Source: Sphaerolaimus hirsutus (Eukaryota; Nematoda; Chromadorea; Monhysterida; Sphaerolaimidae). Taken from it: DNA of 64,000 nucleotides. The notes beneath the pieces were generated by a model. It was not told the DNA's origin. It did not search any database and was given only the letters and a program-made list of their open reading frames with translations. The stretch is from positions 12,727,855-12,791,854 of the forward strand of contig OZ038455.1 of the NCBI GenBank assembly GCA_964036195.1, read 5' to 3'. Below are positions 22,401 through 32,229 of this stretch, piece after piece. Each line of letters starts with the position of its first letter. Position 1 is the stretch's first letter. Both the position numbers and the translations under genes were made by a program.

Positions 22401-25052
22401 CAATGACAGCACTTATTCGGGTGGAAAACTCGAAGGGTATTCAGCCGATTACGATAGCTTGTTGCAGAATCTTGCTCGATGGCACAAGTGCGTTCTACAA
22501 ATCCTGCACTTTTACAGCGCAGTTTATATGTTATTTTATACCCATGTTCACCCATTCTTAAATACATACCGTATGTCTTTGAATAAGACCTCGAGGAGTT
22601 ATTTTTCGTCAGAATTTTTTGAGGGGTAGTTTTTCGAGGTTTAGTGAGTTTTTAGACAGAATTTAGCATCCACGATTGACTGTGCAAATGTGGTTGTATT
22701 AGTCTAATAAATCATATGTTGGATTACAAATCCTACAATTGAAGAAATAAAATCAATACTAGTGAGCACCAAGTGCAGAATATTCACTTTAATTTTACAG
22801 AAATTCCAGGCATGCGGACGGACGGAAAATTTTCCACCAAATGCCGCATAATCGCGAAAGCATCGCCATGGAACGCGTGGGGAATCGCATCATAGCTGAT
22901 GAAATTATGGTGAACTACTTCACCAGGACCGGCAATAAAAAACTCAGCCATTACTGGATGCGGTGCACTTCCTGTAGGAGTTTCGTTGTTAGTGTTGTTT
23001 TGATTATTTTGACCCGGTTGAAATTAAGTGCAATGTGATGGTTCGGAAAACGGAAACGGAAACAGAAAAAATTTCGCACTTGGCGGAAAACGGAAATTGC
23101 AACGGAAAAAAATTCAGCGGATGGAAAACGGAAAATAATGCCGGAAAACGGACAAATGAAATTTAGACGGAAATGGAAAAATTGCTTAAAGTTTGCTGGA
23201 AAACGGAAAAAAAATTGCTGGAAATGGTAAAAATTGCTGAAATTTTTATGGTATAAAAATCACGTAATTGTAAACCGGAAATGCGGATAAACTGAAAATT
23301 TAGCAGGAAAATAGAAAATGAGCCGGAAAAACGGAAACGAAAAAAATTTAGTGGCCGAAAAACGGAGTGGGAAAATTTGCACTTTTCTATTTCTGTCAAC
23401 TTCCAGAAAATTAGAATACAAATTCCCAGTTATCAATTTCTCATAAATCCACCTTTCAGGTAAAGTTCGATCCAGTCACGTCAACTGTTCACTCCAGCAG
23501 TACTCTCGCTGGCCAGCTGGAACACGATTTCAAATGTCCCGGAATATCGCTGGGAAAACTTGCGGCTAGGGATATTGCCGAGATTTTTCGAGCCCATTGC
23601 GAGAAGTTGGGCACTGTGAAAAATATCAGTTATGAGCGGGTGAGTGTGCGGAAATTCCGTATTGCATAATAATTACTTAGCGCCGTTCATGGGGAAGTCC
23701 CAACGTAGATTTGCTTTTTTGCAGGGCATTTTACGTGACTTGACATTTTGCATGATATTTGACATTTGACAGGGCATTTGACATGGGCTGGGACTAGGGT
23801 TGGAAAAAAAACGTTTTTTTTTTAACTCGATGTTTTTTTTAAAAAAACAACGTTTTTTTAAAAGCTCCCAGATATGACCTAGTGTCAACATATATAGGTA
23901 TATCAGACACTGGCAATACTCTGTGATATTAAATATGACCATATAATGGCTGTGGAGCCATGGGATAGCATTATAAGTGGTGATTTGTGTCAAAAATATC
24001 CATTTTTCGTCGACATATCGTTCGTATATCGTCTTATAGTCGAATGTTCGTGACTTCAGGTAAAGTTTGGCACGGAATGGTGATCAAACAAGGTTATAAA
24101 AGGAGGTTGTTACTTTGGGAGTGAAGTTACACACTGTGGAGGTACATGGAAGCACATTACCTCAATATTATATATTACAGCAACATATGTCGGCTTATTC
24201 ACCCATGGTAGCACATAGAAATGGATGTTTTGATACTAAAAATGCAACAAAACCAATGAAAACAACCACCAATGTCAATTTGTGTGTGAAATTGCGCGCT
24301 TGCGCGCAAAAATCTGGCAAAATACCTAGTGCTTAGTACTAAAAATTTCGGCCGATGTTTTTTTTTTAAAACATTTCGGACGTCATGTTTAAAAAAAAAA
24401 ACGTTTAAAAAAAAACATCGGCCAACCCTAGCTGGGACTGCCACATGTACGCGCCCAGCATATTAGTTTTACCGGTGCTGTAGTCAATGTTCGGACCTGG
24501 CATGACAAGAAGGGCTTTTATTTCACCTATCCCGTTCAAAAAATTAAACGGTATTTTTAAACTTATCTTTTTACACAACAAGAAATTTTTACTGCCACCC
24601 CACCCCCTGTGTCATTCGATACATACAAATAATGTCATATCTGATCGTCGAAATGTTTGAAAAATTCCGAATATCGACAATGTTATTTGAATGTCCACCC
24701 ATTTTCGATAAATATAAACGATCGACATTGGATCGTTCCTCGAGCACTGACTCTCTCATTCTAACCATATTATTAACTGACCTTTACCCTATTTCAGCTG
24801 TTCGATTGCGAGCCCAGTTTAATGCAGAGACTACTTGACTCTTACTTTTTGACTGATCCCGATGAAATCATTCGACACTTGCCCTCTGCGCACTCTGTTC
24901 GGAAAAAACTGTATCGAAAATGGCAGGGGTGTTCCAAAAGTAATGGGACAGCCGCCGTGGTGAAGCGGGTCAAGCAAGAGGCAAAGGATAAGAAAAAGAA
25001 ACCACGACAAGTTGATGGGGTTGGTTGTTGCGAGTTGCTTTTTTGTTGTTGA
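13463..25052 (+). CDS. FLYWCH-family zinc-finger gene 2 (three FLYWCH fingers)
   Basis: Sixteen exons: 13463-13558, 13844-14114, 14982-15093, 15685-15938, 16122-16199, 16418-16656, 17454-17685, 18896-19250, 19557-19773, 19947-20142, 20345-20528, 22170-22258, 22337-22487, 22810-22984, 23460-23639, 24798-25052; about 1,027 residues with phases closing. Three FLYWCH fingers are each split by an intron: FNGYTYTF, TWRC, EHNHSP; VHEGFCFGKN, WKFAC, FTHSHE; VHNGFGYCDV, WRFRC, EHTHPP. A basic/coiled-coil region (ITHRLDELI, KMDAMKKEMFALR), a linker, and the family's C-C-H-C module (RCTSC, then EHDFKC) follow. The last exon opens LMQRLLDSYFLT and ends lysine-rich. Probably a nuclear DNA-binding protein (inference). 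Weak points: the start exon, the ends of exons 4 and 10, and a possible 66-nt intron inside exon 8. An AATAAA follows the stop directly. Confidence 0.82.
14571..14968. mobile_element. MITE with TGGCGCTACGCACACTGAAG ends
   Basis: Near-perfect inverted arms of over 40 bp run inward from both ends (GCCGAAATATTCGGCATACG on each side), with AT-rich filler between. It sits just before the acceptor of exon 14982-15093. It resembles the MITE at 3021-3270, which also carries CGCACACTGAA. Confidence 0.85.
15950..16135. repeat. Decayed GGCAGTCCC-family MITE overlapping exon edges
   Basis: It has GTGTAATGTAAATG and GTCAAAAGTCATG words near the left and CATTTGACATGGCATT near the right, the family's inner words. 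The right end runs through the cag acceptor at 16119-16121 into the called exon 16122-16199, and the left end abuts exon 15685-15938. Confidence 0.55.
17721..18302. mobile_element. Decayed hAT-like element with ACGTACGTCCCTG end
   Basis: The right end CGTACGTCCCTG matches the intact element at 47856-48306. The flanks ttttgctg and ttttgcac agree at 6 of 8 sites. It has C runs at both sides and the internal TTTGCGCGCAAACGCGCA motif. It lies in an intron of FLYWCH gene 2. Confidence 0.65.
18322..18566. mobile_element. TACCGTATTTCCTCGA-family fold-back element
   Basis: The inverted ends TACCGTATTTCCTCGAATTA and TATTTCGAGGAAATACGGTA have CCCCC/GGGGG runs next inward. It is one of the cleaner copies of this dispersed family. 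It lies in the intron before exon 18896-19250. Confidence 0.82.
19298..19506. mobile_element. Fold-back MITE, CACACACTAGTTGACA family
   Basis: The ends CCACACACTCTAGATGTAAA and GATGTCAACTAGCGTGTGG are inverted and imperfect. It occupies most of the short intron that splits the third FLYWCH finger of gene 2 (19251-19556). Confidence 0.75.
20236..20311. repeat. Small perfect-arm hairpin near an acceptor
   Basis: The arm CGTGAAATTATCATGCTTTT and its complement are separated by about 20 bp of A/T-rich loop. It ends 33 bp before exon 20345-20528. It has the form of a tiny MITE or an intronic RNA hairpin; no second copy was noticed. Confidence 0.7.
20786..20932. repeat. Near-perfect 147-bp inverted repeat
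   Basis: Two arms of about 68 bp pair with very few mismatches around a GC-rich centre of about 11 bp (GGGGCGGCCG). Each arm repeats TGCATTTTT and ACCCGCTGTGCATGG words. It probably is a young fold-back element inserted in the GGGATC element. No target duplication is clear. Confidence 0.88.
21140..21890 (+). mobile_element. 5'-truncated LINE (3' end only)
   Basis: An open frame from the insertion point to 21759 encodes the C-terminal end of a LINE polyprotein, with a zinc-knuckle-like CGICSNNY...HHILFVC pattern. About 130 bp of 3' UTR and a (TAAA)n tail follow. The target duplication aacaactg flanks it (21132-21139, 21891-21898). The reverse transcriptase core is absent. The tail and cysteine pattern recall I/Jockey-like clades, but the clade is not certain. 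Confidence 0.82.
23040..23400. repeat. Remnant of CGGAAAA-word element
   Basis: CGGAAAACGGAAACGG-type words fill this part of the intron after exon 22810-22984. No TAGGGTG end pair or target duplication was found, so it looks like an eroded copy of the family at 5636-6296. Confidence 0.65.
23795..24430. mobile_element. hAT-like AAACGTTTTTT-word element
   Basis: The ends TAGGGTTGG and CCAACCCTA lie between exact duplications gctgggac (23787-23794, 24431-24438). The core is close to that of 2244-2920 and also has the TGCGCGCTTGCGCGCA motif near 24294. It sits in the last intron of FLYWCH gene 2. Confidence 0.93.
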
Positions 25053-25053
25053 C

Positions 25054-25059
25054 AATAAA
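25054..25059 (+). terminator. Poly(A) signal of FLYWCH gene 2
   Basis: A canonical AATAAA starts two bases after the TGA stop (25050-25052), which implies a very short 3' UTR. No other strong signal lies before the next gene's first ATG. Confidence 0.7.
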
Positions 25060-25751
25060 ATGTATTGAGTAGATGCTAATCCTTCTTTCTGGAATGGAAT
25101 AGGCGTTTTTTCTGGGGTATCTTCATGTGTATACTTAGTGATAAAAATGTTTTTTACGACCCCTTCATAAATTTTATTGACCCCACAGTATCTAGAAGTG
25201 GAAGATTTACCACAAAAAAATATATAACAAAATCAATTCAATTCTTAATGTTTGATTGCAGGCAACTAAGGCACTGGAAGCATTGCCACAGAAGCCTGCA
25301 AACTGCGACACTCGACGCAGTGGAATTGATTTGAATAGTCTTCCGTGATGGGACGTGTATTTTTATGCGTGATTTATGTCTGTACTGTTATTCTTGTTAC
25401 CAAACACTTTCTACCATCCAATTTTAAAAAAATTGTTAAGATTTGCGTTAGTAATGTCTTCCGTAGTCCACGGCAAAAAATTCCAAGACCAAGACAGGAT
25501 TCCGAATTAATTACCTGTAAATAAAGGATTGAAATAATTACCTGTAAATTTTTCTCGTTATTTTGCATTATACAGTTTCTTGTCTTCGAAATGTCTGAAT
25601 TACTCGATGAACACATCGCACCCAATAATTGACTGACAAAGGTATTTCACTTGCGGTTGCACAGCCCATCCTAGAAGGTTTTTCTGCACTTCTCTTATTT
25701 CACTACAAACCGCCAGTCGCTTTTCATCCCACGTATTTACAAAGATTCAGC

Positions 25752-28700
25752 ATGGCTTCTCATCGATCGCGACGTCAAAAAGATCAGAGATTGAGCGATT
25801 CAATGGATGGAAATGTCGATGGTCGTGATGATCGCAAGTCTGGCGGGGAAATTGACCACAATTGTGCATATGAGGGTGATTTGACGGAGGTTGGTTCAAT
25901 TTTGTGGTTTGTTTGACCTTTACTGGCTGACCAGTAGCTGACTTTAACCCTGCCAATGCTTACGACCAAGCATTTGGTACATTTTGAGTTGACTTGTGTC
26001 TTGAAACTGCTGCGGTGGGTTGTGATGAATTGACTTTCAAAGAATAGCAATTGACAATCGTTACTTGAACATGACTTTCAGTTTGATGTTTATAGTTTAT
26101 TTTACTACCTATTTTGTTTCTCAAAACAATAAACCATCACTGTCGCTGCATGTAAATAAATACCACTATCGATCAATTCCCATCGCAGCCAGCCAATCTG
26201 AGTGCAAATGAAGCGGTCCCGCAGCCCAGCAGGGGCACCGACAGCGACACGCTGCGCATCCTGCAGCTGCCTGGCGAGCCCGAGATGGTCGTGTTCGACG
26301 GGCACTGCTACGGGCGCACTGACATGCTCTGCTCTGCGTCTAATTGCAGGTGGGTGGGCGGAGCTTGGTGATATTGATTGCCTGACGGTGGTCTGTGAGT
26401 TGGTGCACTGGGGTGCAGAGGAAGGCGGTCTGGTTGTGTATCATCACACCTCAGAGAAATGTTGTGTAAATTACAATCTATGTGTAAATGTAAATTGCAA
26501 ATTACTCAGATAAATGGTACAAAATAGTTTTTAGGCTATTTTAAAGTGTTCTTTTAAAAATAAATTCGAGTATTTATTTATCGCAGCATCACGTACGCTT
26601 TCGCGACTCAGGATCTACCGCTGCGCGGTGCGCGCGTGCCAAGTGGCCATCACGGTCACCGACGACTACAAGCACAAGTCGGGCCACCCCCAGCACGCGC
26701 ACGCGAGCGTTTTGCACAAAGTTATTCATCGCGGCGCTGTGCAATTATCCGCCGCCGCGATCGAGCGACAAATTGAACTCGGTGCGTGGATTGGGGTCGA
26801 AACTTGTTTGAAGCTCTCGTCGCTTATATCGTGATAGGTGGCGTTGTCCAGTTTGAAAACGAGTTCCGCGTTGCAGATTGCATTGTCTATTATTAACGTA
26901 AATATACCTGTCATGCTGTTACGTAGCTTGAGTCATGTTTGAAATATAAGTAGCAGAGCACAGAGGCGGGCGCTCAATATTTAGGTAGGCTCTTTCAAGG
27001 TGTAGAAAGAAGAAAGGGTTGGAAAATCGCTAAAAATAGCTGAAAATGGACAATTAGACAGATGAACTGGTGATTTTAGAGGTGGAAATCTATAAAATGG
27101 TATGAAAATTAGCGGTCCCCGTTGGCACACTCACAATACAACATCACATTCCCTCAGCTTCCGCACAAGTATCTGCGGAGCAATGTTCACCTGCAACCAA
27201 TCCCCATGCCGGCGGCAACAGTAAATCCCGCCCAGTGCGCCGTTTGAAACGTCCCAAGCGATTTGCCGATTACCTTGATGATCAGGGTGATCAAAGTGGA
27301 ACTGGCGTTCAAATCGAATCGTGTAACAGGGGTAGAAAGAAAGCGCGCAAAGACGTGAATTTGGAATTGCTTATGTCGCTGAGACACGTCTGCGAACAGG
27401 TGGAACACGTGCAGAGAGAGGTACAGTCTCTCAAGTGAGTTGCGATTGCATTTTTCATTTTTCAACAACCGTATTTACTCGACTTTTGTTTTCGTCAGAC
27501 TTTGAGGGGGAACTATTCAAGAGGGGGGGTGGCATTATTATTTCGTCAAAATTGTTAAATTTCATACGATACCATCTTTGTTCGAACTATACACAAAGTT
27601 ATAATATGCCAAAGGGGGAATTAATCGAGGGGAATAATTTTTAACGCACTGGTTCGACAAGGGGGGTTATTCAAGAAAATACGGTTTTTACATTGTGCCC
27701 AATTCCCAAACAGGCGTGAAAATGACAACCTACGTCGAATCGTGTCCGCTGCCACAAATCACAAGAAGAAAAACGAACAACCACGAGTCAATGATGTCGA
27801 TGTGCACGTCGATGTCGTTGAGGGTGCTGCAAAAGACGATAAACCAGATAACAGCTTGCCGTGGGTGCCGCTGGACATCCGAGAGCGCCACGTGAAGCTT
27901 CTGAATCACGAGACTTTGCCTCCGGAAAGTTTTGCCTCACTGGCCGGTCAGCTGGCATCTTCAAGAAAGTTGGTGTTTGGAAGTACTTTTGAAAAAAATG
28001 TATTCGTGAGTATCATGGCTTTAGTGAATTTGGACTTCACCCAGGGGGAATTATTCAAGGGGAGGAACACAATAACATGCCATTTTTGTTGCTGATGCTG
28101 ATTTTTGTTGCCAAGTGAACACAACAAACTGATAATGTGCTTGAAGGGGGAATGGTTTTTTCCTCACTCATTTTACAGGGGAATTGTTCAAGCAAATACG
28201 GTCGATAGTAATTCGCTTCTCCGGAGGGATACATAAATAGCTGAAAAAATCTTTTTGGGGGGGTGGGTGTTCGCATGATAGATCTGTGGTAGATGTTAAC
28301 TGGAGCCTTTGGGAGGTAATCCCCCGCTACTGAACCCCTGATGAGTATGATAGTACAAGGATAACGTAATAATGCATATTCGGTATTTTACAGAAATGTC
28401 GATATTTTTGTGGAATGCGGCCGATCCTATATTTGGTATTTGTTTATATTTGATTTCCTCAAGCTTTTCGAGAATCGATATGAAAATTGCGGCGATCTTA
28501 TAATCAAAATATCGAGCCGACCGACCCGCGTTCATCATCGTTTCTATAGTAACGGTTCCCTATCGAAATAATTTCTACGCAGGCATTCAGATGGGCGTAG
28601 AATTTTCTACGACCTGCCGCAGAACCGCGGCTTTTTTGCACTGGAACGAGTGAACCAGTTCAATGCGAAGGGCGAGAAGGTTGTCACTTGTTACCATCGG

Positions 28701-31499
28701 TCGGGCAAGGGCTTTTACAGATGCAAGACTTGCAGGAAATTTAATGTTTGTGTTTGCATCGTTTACTTGTGGTTGAGTTTAAAATGTTGTAAATATTATT
28801 GAATTTGTGCTTTTGACGGTTGCAAGAAATGTTGTTATGAAAAAAAATTTTCAACAACTTTTAGTCTCATTTGGAAGGTAAAAAATAAACACATTTAATG
28901 CTTAAGCTGTAATGATTTCATTCGGTGTCTCATTTGATTGTAGTTTTGCAACATATTTATGTACAAAAAAATTCATCACACTTTGTCTTTTCAGGTGAGG
29001 GTGGAGTCTACGGATGGCAGTCTGAAGTTTGGCTCAAACGAAATCGAACATGAAAGTCGATGCCCTGGCGCAACTGTCATGAGGATCGCTGTGAGGGATT
29101 TGGAGACAATTTGGAGGGCGTATTGTGTCCAAACCAGGGTCTCTGTCCTTTTTGGGTTGAATCAGGCTAGTTTCGTGTTGCACTCGCGTTTTTACATGCA
29201 CTCAAAAATTTGTCAATAGTGGATGCCAGAAAACAGAAAATGCCAACTGACAGAAAAATCTGTACCGTATGTAAGTATCTATTGCTACTGCGTAAGGAAA
29301 CAAACAAAATTCCCTTTTTTCATCAGGTGATCGCTTTCATAGTCTGTGTATTTTAATTTTGTACATTTTTATTAATGGGTCGTTATTCATTAAATATGGT
29401 AACGTTCTCTGTGAAGCATGCCAATTTCGGTATGACAATTTCCCATCGTTCTGAGGTAGAGAAAAGTTGCCGATACCGAGATGTTCGCTGATCATTTGTT
29501 ACGATTCTTGACTATGTTCTTGTTGTATCTATCTTATCACCAAGTTATGTGGCAAATTTGATTCAGTCGCAGTCGGTGCACATCTAGAACGTAAACAAAA
29601 ATAAAAAAATAAAACAGATCGAAAGCACAACGGAATAGAGTGCCGTACATCGTGGTATAACACGAAATGCTTACAAACGCAGTTACTTTCCGAAGACCCG
29701 TCACTTCTACTGCGCATAGCGGCCTCCTATTTCATGGACAACCCGCAAGCGATCAGGGACAATCTGTCCACCCTCTCAGTGGTGCGCCACCGAGTTTCCA
29801 GTCAGGTTCAGAGATTGCGCAAGAAACAGGCACTGGATGGCACCCTTGTGCAAGTGATTGATGATGTAGTTGGCGCTGAGAACGATGCCGTTGAAGACCA
29901 TGTTGTTGATGCCGAAGTGGTGCTAGATGAACAGCATGGACAGAGTTTTAAAGTTTGTGTTTGGTGCCGGTTGTGGGGCGCATGTGTTACACGTGGCTCC
30001 GCCCACACTTTGTAGAAACTTTTATTTGTCGATTTAGTAGAGTTGTAAATAGGGTTCAAACGGGACCGCGGTCCCGGTACATGGTTCGGCAAAAAGTCGG
30101 GACTGGGGCGGTCCCGGTCCCGGTCCCGGTCCCGACACCCCAGTCCCGGTCCCGGTCCCGGTCCCGACATTCAAAAAAAGCCAGTCCCGGTCCCGGTCCC
30201 GGTCCCGACCACCCAGTCCCGGTCCCGGTCCCGGTCCCGGAATTTTATAGCGGTCCCGACAAGGGATGGAAAAAACGGATTTTTCAAAAAAAATTGCCAG
30301 AAATGGCACTTTTATAAAGCGATTTTGTAGGAACATCTAAAAAATTTTTGCGCGCAAGCGCGCAAATACCCAGCCAATAGTTACTATGTATTTTTCCATA
30401 ATGTGACAACGTTAGAAAGGTCCCCAACATGTTTCTAGTACGAAATATAGGTATATAAAGATACCTATATTGTACACGTTGGCGCCAACGCCAGCGCCAA
30501 TACTGCCATGGCGTTGGCACCTACAACTGGCGCCGCCCCCCCTCCCAAAAAAATCCTGCGTACATTGCGTTTCATCATATATTCACAACTTCAAGTGAAG
30601 ATGGCAATGGAATACTGCTTGAATAATGTTATAAGAAAAGGCTAATACATTGAGAGTGGTCCTTCACACAGTGGAGGTGTGTGGAACAACATTGGCTGGA
30701 TATTACATACCAAAAAGGTTCAAACAAAACCGCGGTGCCGGTACCTGGTTCGGCAAATCCCAGTCCCGGTCCAGACCCCCCAGTCCCGGTCCCGGTCCCG
30801 GTCCCGACAATTGAAAAAAGCCAGTCCCGGTCCCGGTCCCGGTCCCGACCCCCCAGTCCCGGTCCCGGTCCCGGTCCCGACATTAGAAAATTTCTAGTCC
30901 CGGTCCCGGTCCCGGTCCGAAAAACTGGTCCCGTTTGAACCCTAGTTGTAAATATGTGTTTTTGTAAATATCATTGCAGTTTATTGAACATCAAGCAGGG
31001 GTCTCCTAGGGCGGGGGGCACCCCCCAATTCGCTCAGCTACCTACCTATCTGGAGCGATTTTTACCACAATTTTCGCTCAAACTCGTTAATTTTCATGCC
31101 ATTTTATAGTTTTTCACCTTCAAACTCTCGGCTTTCGCCTTTACACACGTTTATATACCTATTTTTAGCCTATTTTGGCAACTTTTACTTGTTTTAGCGA
31201 TTTTTCCCCTTTGTGCCGTCTATGCATTGAAAAAGCCTATATATTTTGTCCCCGCTAGCCACCCCCAAGCCCCCCAGCCCCCCAGAAAAATTTGTCAGCT
31301 ATCTATCCCTCCGGAGGAGCGATTAGCTCTCTATCCAGCCCCCGCGAGGGCCAAACTCTTGGAGACCCCTGACATAAGTAATAATCTGGCGCAGGACTAC
31401 GGCGAGGTGCACCGACTGTGCGGGGGGTCGATGCTGCAACAGCCGTATGAACAGTGTGACGATCCCATCGACGTGGACGGCACCGTCGTCGATGTGTGA
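25752..31499 (+). CDS. FLYWCH-family zinc-finger gene 3
   Basis: Nine exons: 25752-25889, 26189-26349, 26612-26781, 27158-27434, 27714-27968, 28583-28745, 28995-29165, 29683-29952, 31395-31499; phases close to give 569 residues. One FLYWCH finger is split by an intron (VVFDGHCYGR, then IYRCAVRACQ, HAHAS). Exon 4 is basic and ends in a coiled coil that runs across the splice (EVQSLK-RENDNLRRI). Then come the linker and the C-C-H-C module (DGRRIFYDLPQNR, YRCKTC, then EHESRC), a terminal module (LLRIAASYFMDN) and a short acidic last exon. Exon order and phases match genes 1 and 2. The donor after 29165 reads GC, not GT; the next GT donors would shorten a length-conserved module. Likely nuclear DNA binding, by family. 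Confidence 0.85.
27468..27685. mobile_element. TACCGTATTT-family element in the coiled-coil intron
   Basis: The ends ACCGTATTTACTCG and CAAGAAAATACGGT are inverted, with G-rich blocks between. It nearly fills the 279-nt intron between exons 4 and 5 of FLYWCH gene 3. Confidence 0.72.
30050..30944. mobile_element. hAT-like element, GGTCCC-word family
   Basis: The ends TAGGGTTCAAACGGGACC and GTCCCGTTTGAACCCTA lie between duplications gttgtaaa (30042-30049, 30945-30952). The arms are arrays of GGTCCCGGTCCC. The ends match the GGGATC family, so the two share termini but differ in the repeated word. The middle (about 30255-30715) is foreign sequence with TGCGCGCAAGCGCGCA, followed by a second copy of the left end near 30716. 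Confidence 0.87.
30996..31371. mobile_element. hAT-like element, CAGGGGTCTC family
   Basis: The ends CAGGGGTCTCC and GGAGACCCCTG are flanked by acatcaag and acataagt (6 of 8 match). The body has the family's CTATCTATCC and CCTATATATT words. It lies in the last intron of FLYWCH gene 3, only 23 bp before the final exon. Confidence 0.83.
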
Positions 31500-32229
31500 C
31501 GCAATGATCGGGTTGAGGATTGGTTTAGTTTGGAAATAGATGGCCAGTGATATGTCTTCGTATTTATGATTTTATCAGTAGCTTTTGTGCGTTTTACCAA
31601 ATGCTGAAGGTTTCATACCGTAATTCCTCGAATAAGGACCCGCCCTTGAATGACTCCCCAACGAATAATCCTTCTTGATAACGATGGCAAACCCTCTGGA
31701 ATAGTTTTCGCGTTTTTTTCGCGAATTTTTCACTGACATTTTAAACAATGATGGAATTTGTATTGGATGGATTTGTGGAACTAAATAATTTTAATCCAAT
31801 AATACAGAAATTGATCGTGTACTTTACAGAAAATTCTGATGAACAATAAACTCCTCCCCACGAATGACTCCCCAGTTTAAAAAGTCTACCCCCCTGGGGA
31901 ATTATTCGAGGATTTACGTTATTTGTGATTGAAGTTAGCACCACTGTTTGGCACGGCTGTGTATTTAGCTAAATTGAACTAATTATTTATAAAATAAAAG
32001 TGGAGCAATCCTAAATATTCGACACTGTTTATCTAGAAGATAATCGGTCTACTTTCCATGTTTTTAAACTTAAATCAAACGTCTAGTAGTTTCGATCAAT
32101 GTATTTTTACACCATTTACAATTTTTAACAGCATACCTAAGTAGATTTAAAACACTATTTGCATTCTGAAAAACAGTTCACACGGAAGGAAAGCCGAATT
32201 TTGTCAGTCGTCGGTTGCCCAATTTCCTG
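31500..32229. other. Spacer between FLYWCH gene 3 and VIRMA
   Basis: It holds one TACCGTA-family element (31616-31922) with a GATGGCAAACCC fragment inside. The remaining A/T-rich DNA should contain the 3' end of gene 3 and the VIRMA promoter; AATAAA-like words occur near 31990. No further exon is supported. Confidence 0.6.

Noticed and set aside
26587-26611. Alternative acceptor for FLYWCH gene 3 exon 3
   Set aside because: A tcgcag acceptor at 26581-26586 would shift the frame away from the YRC...C...HAH finger; the cag at 26609-26611 keeps it.
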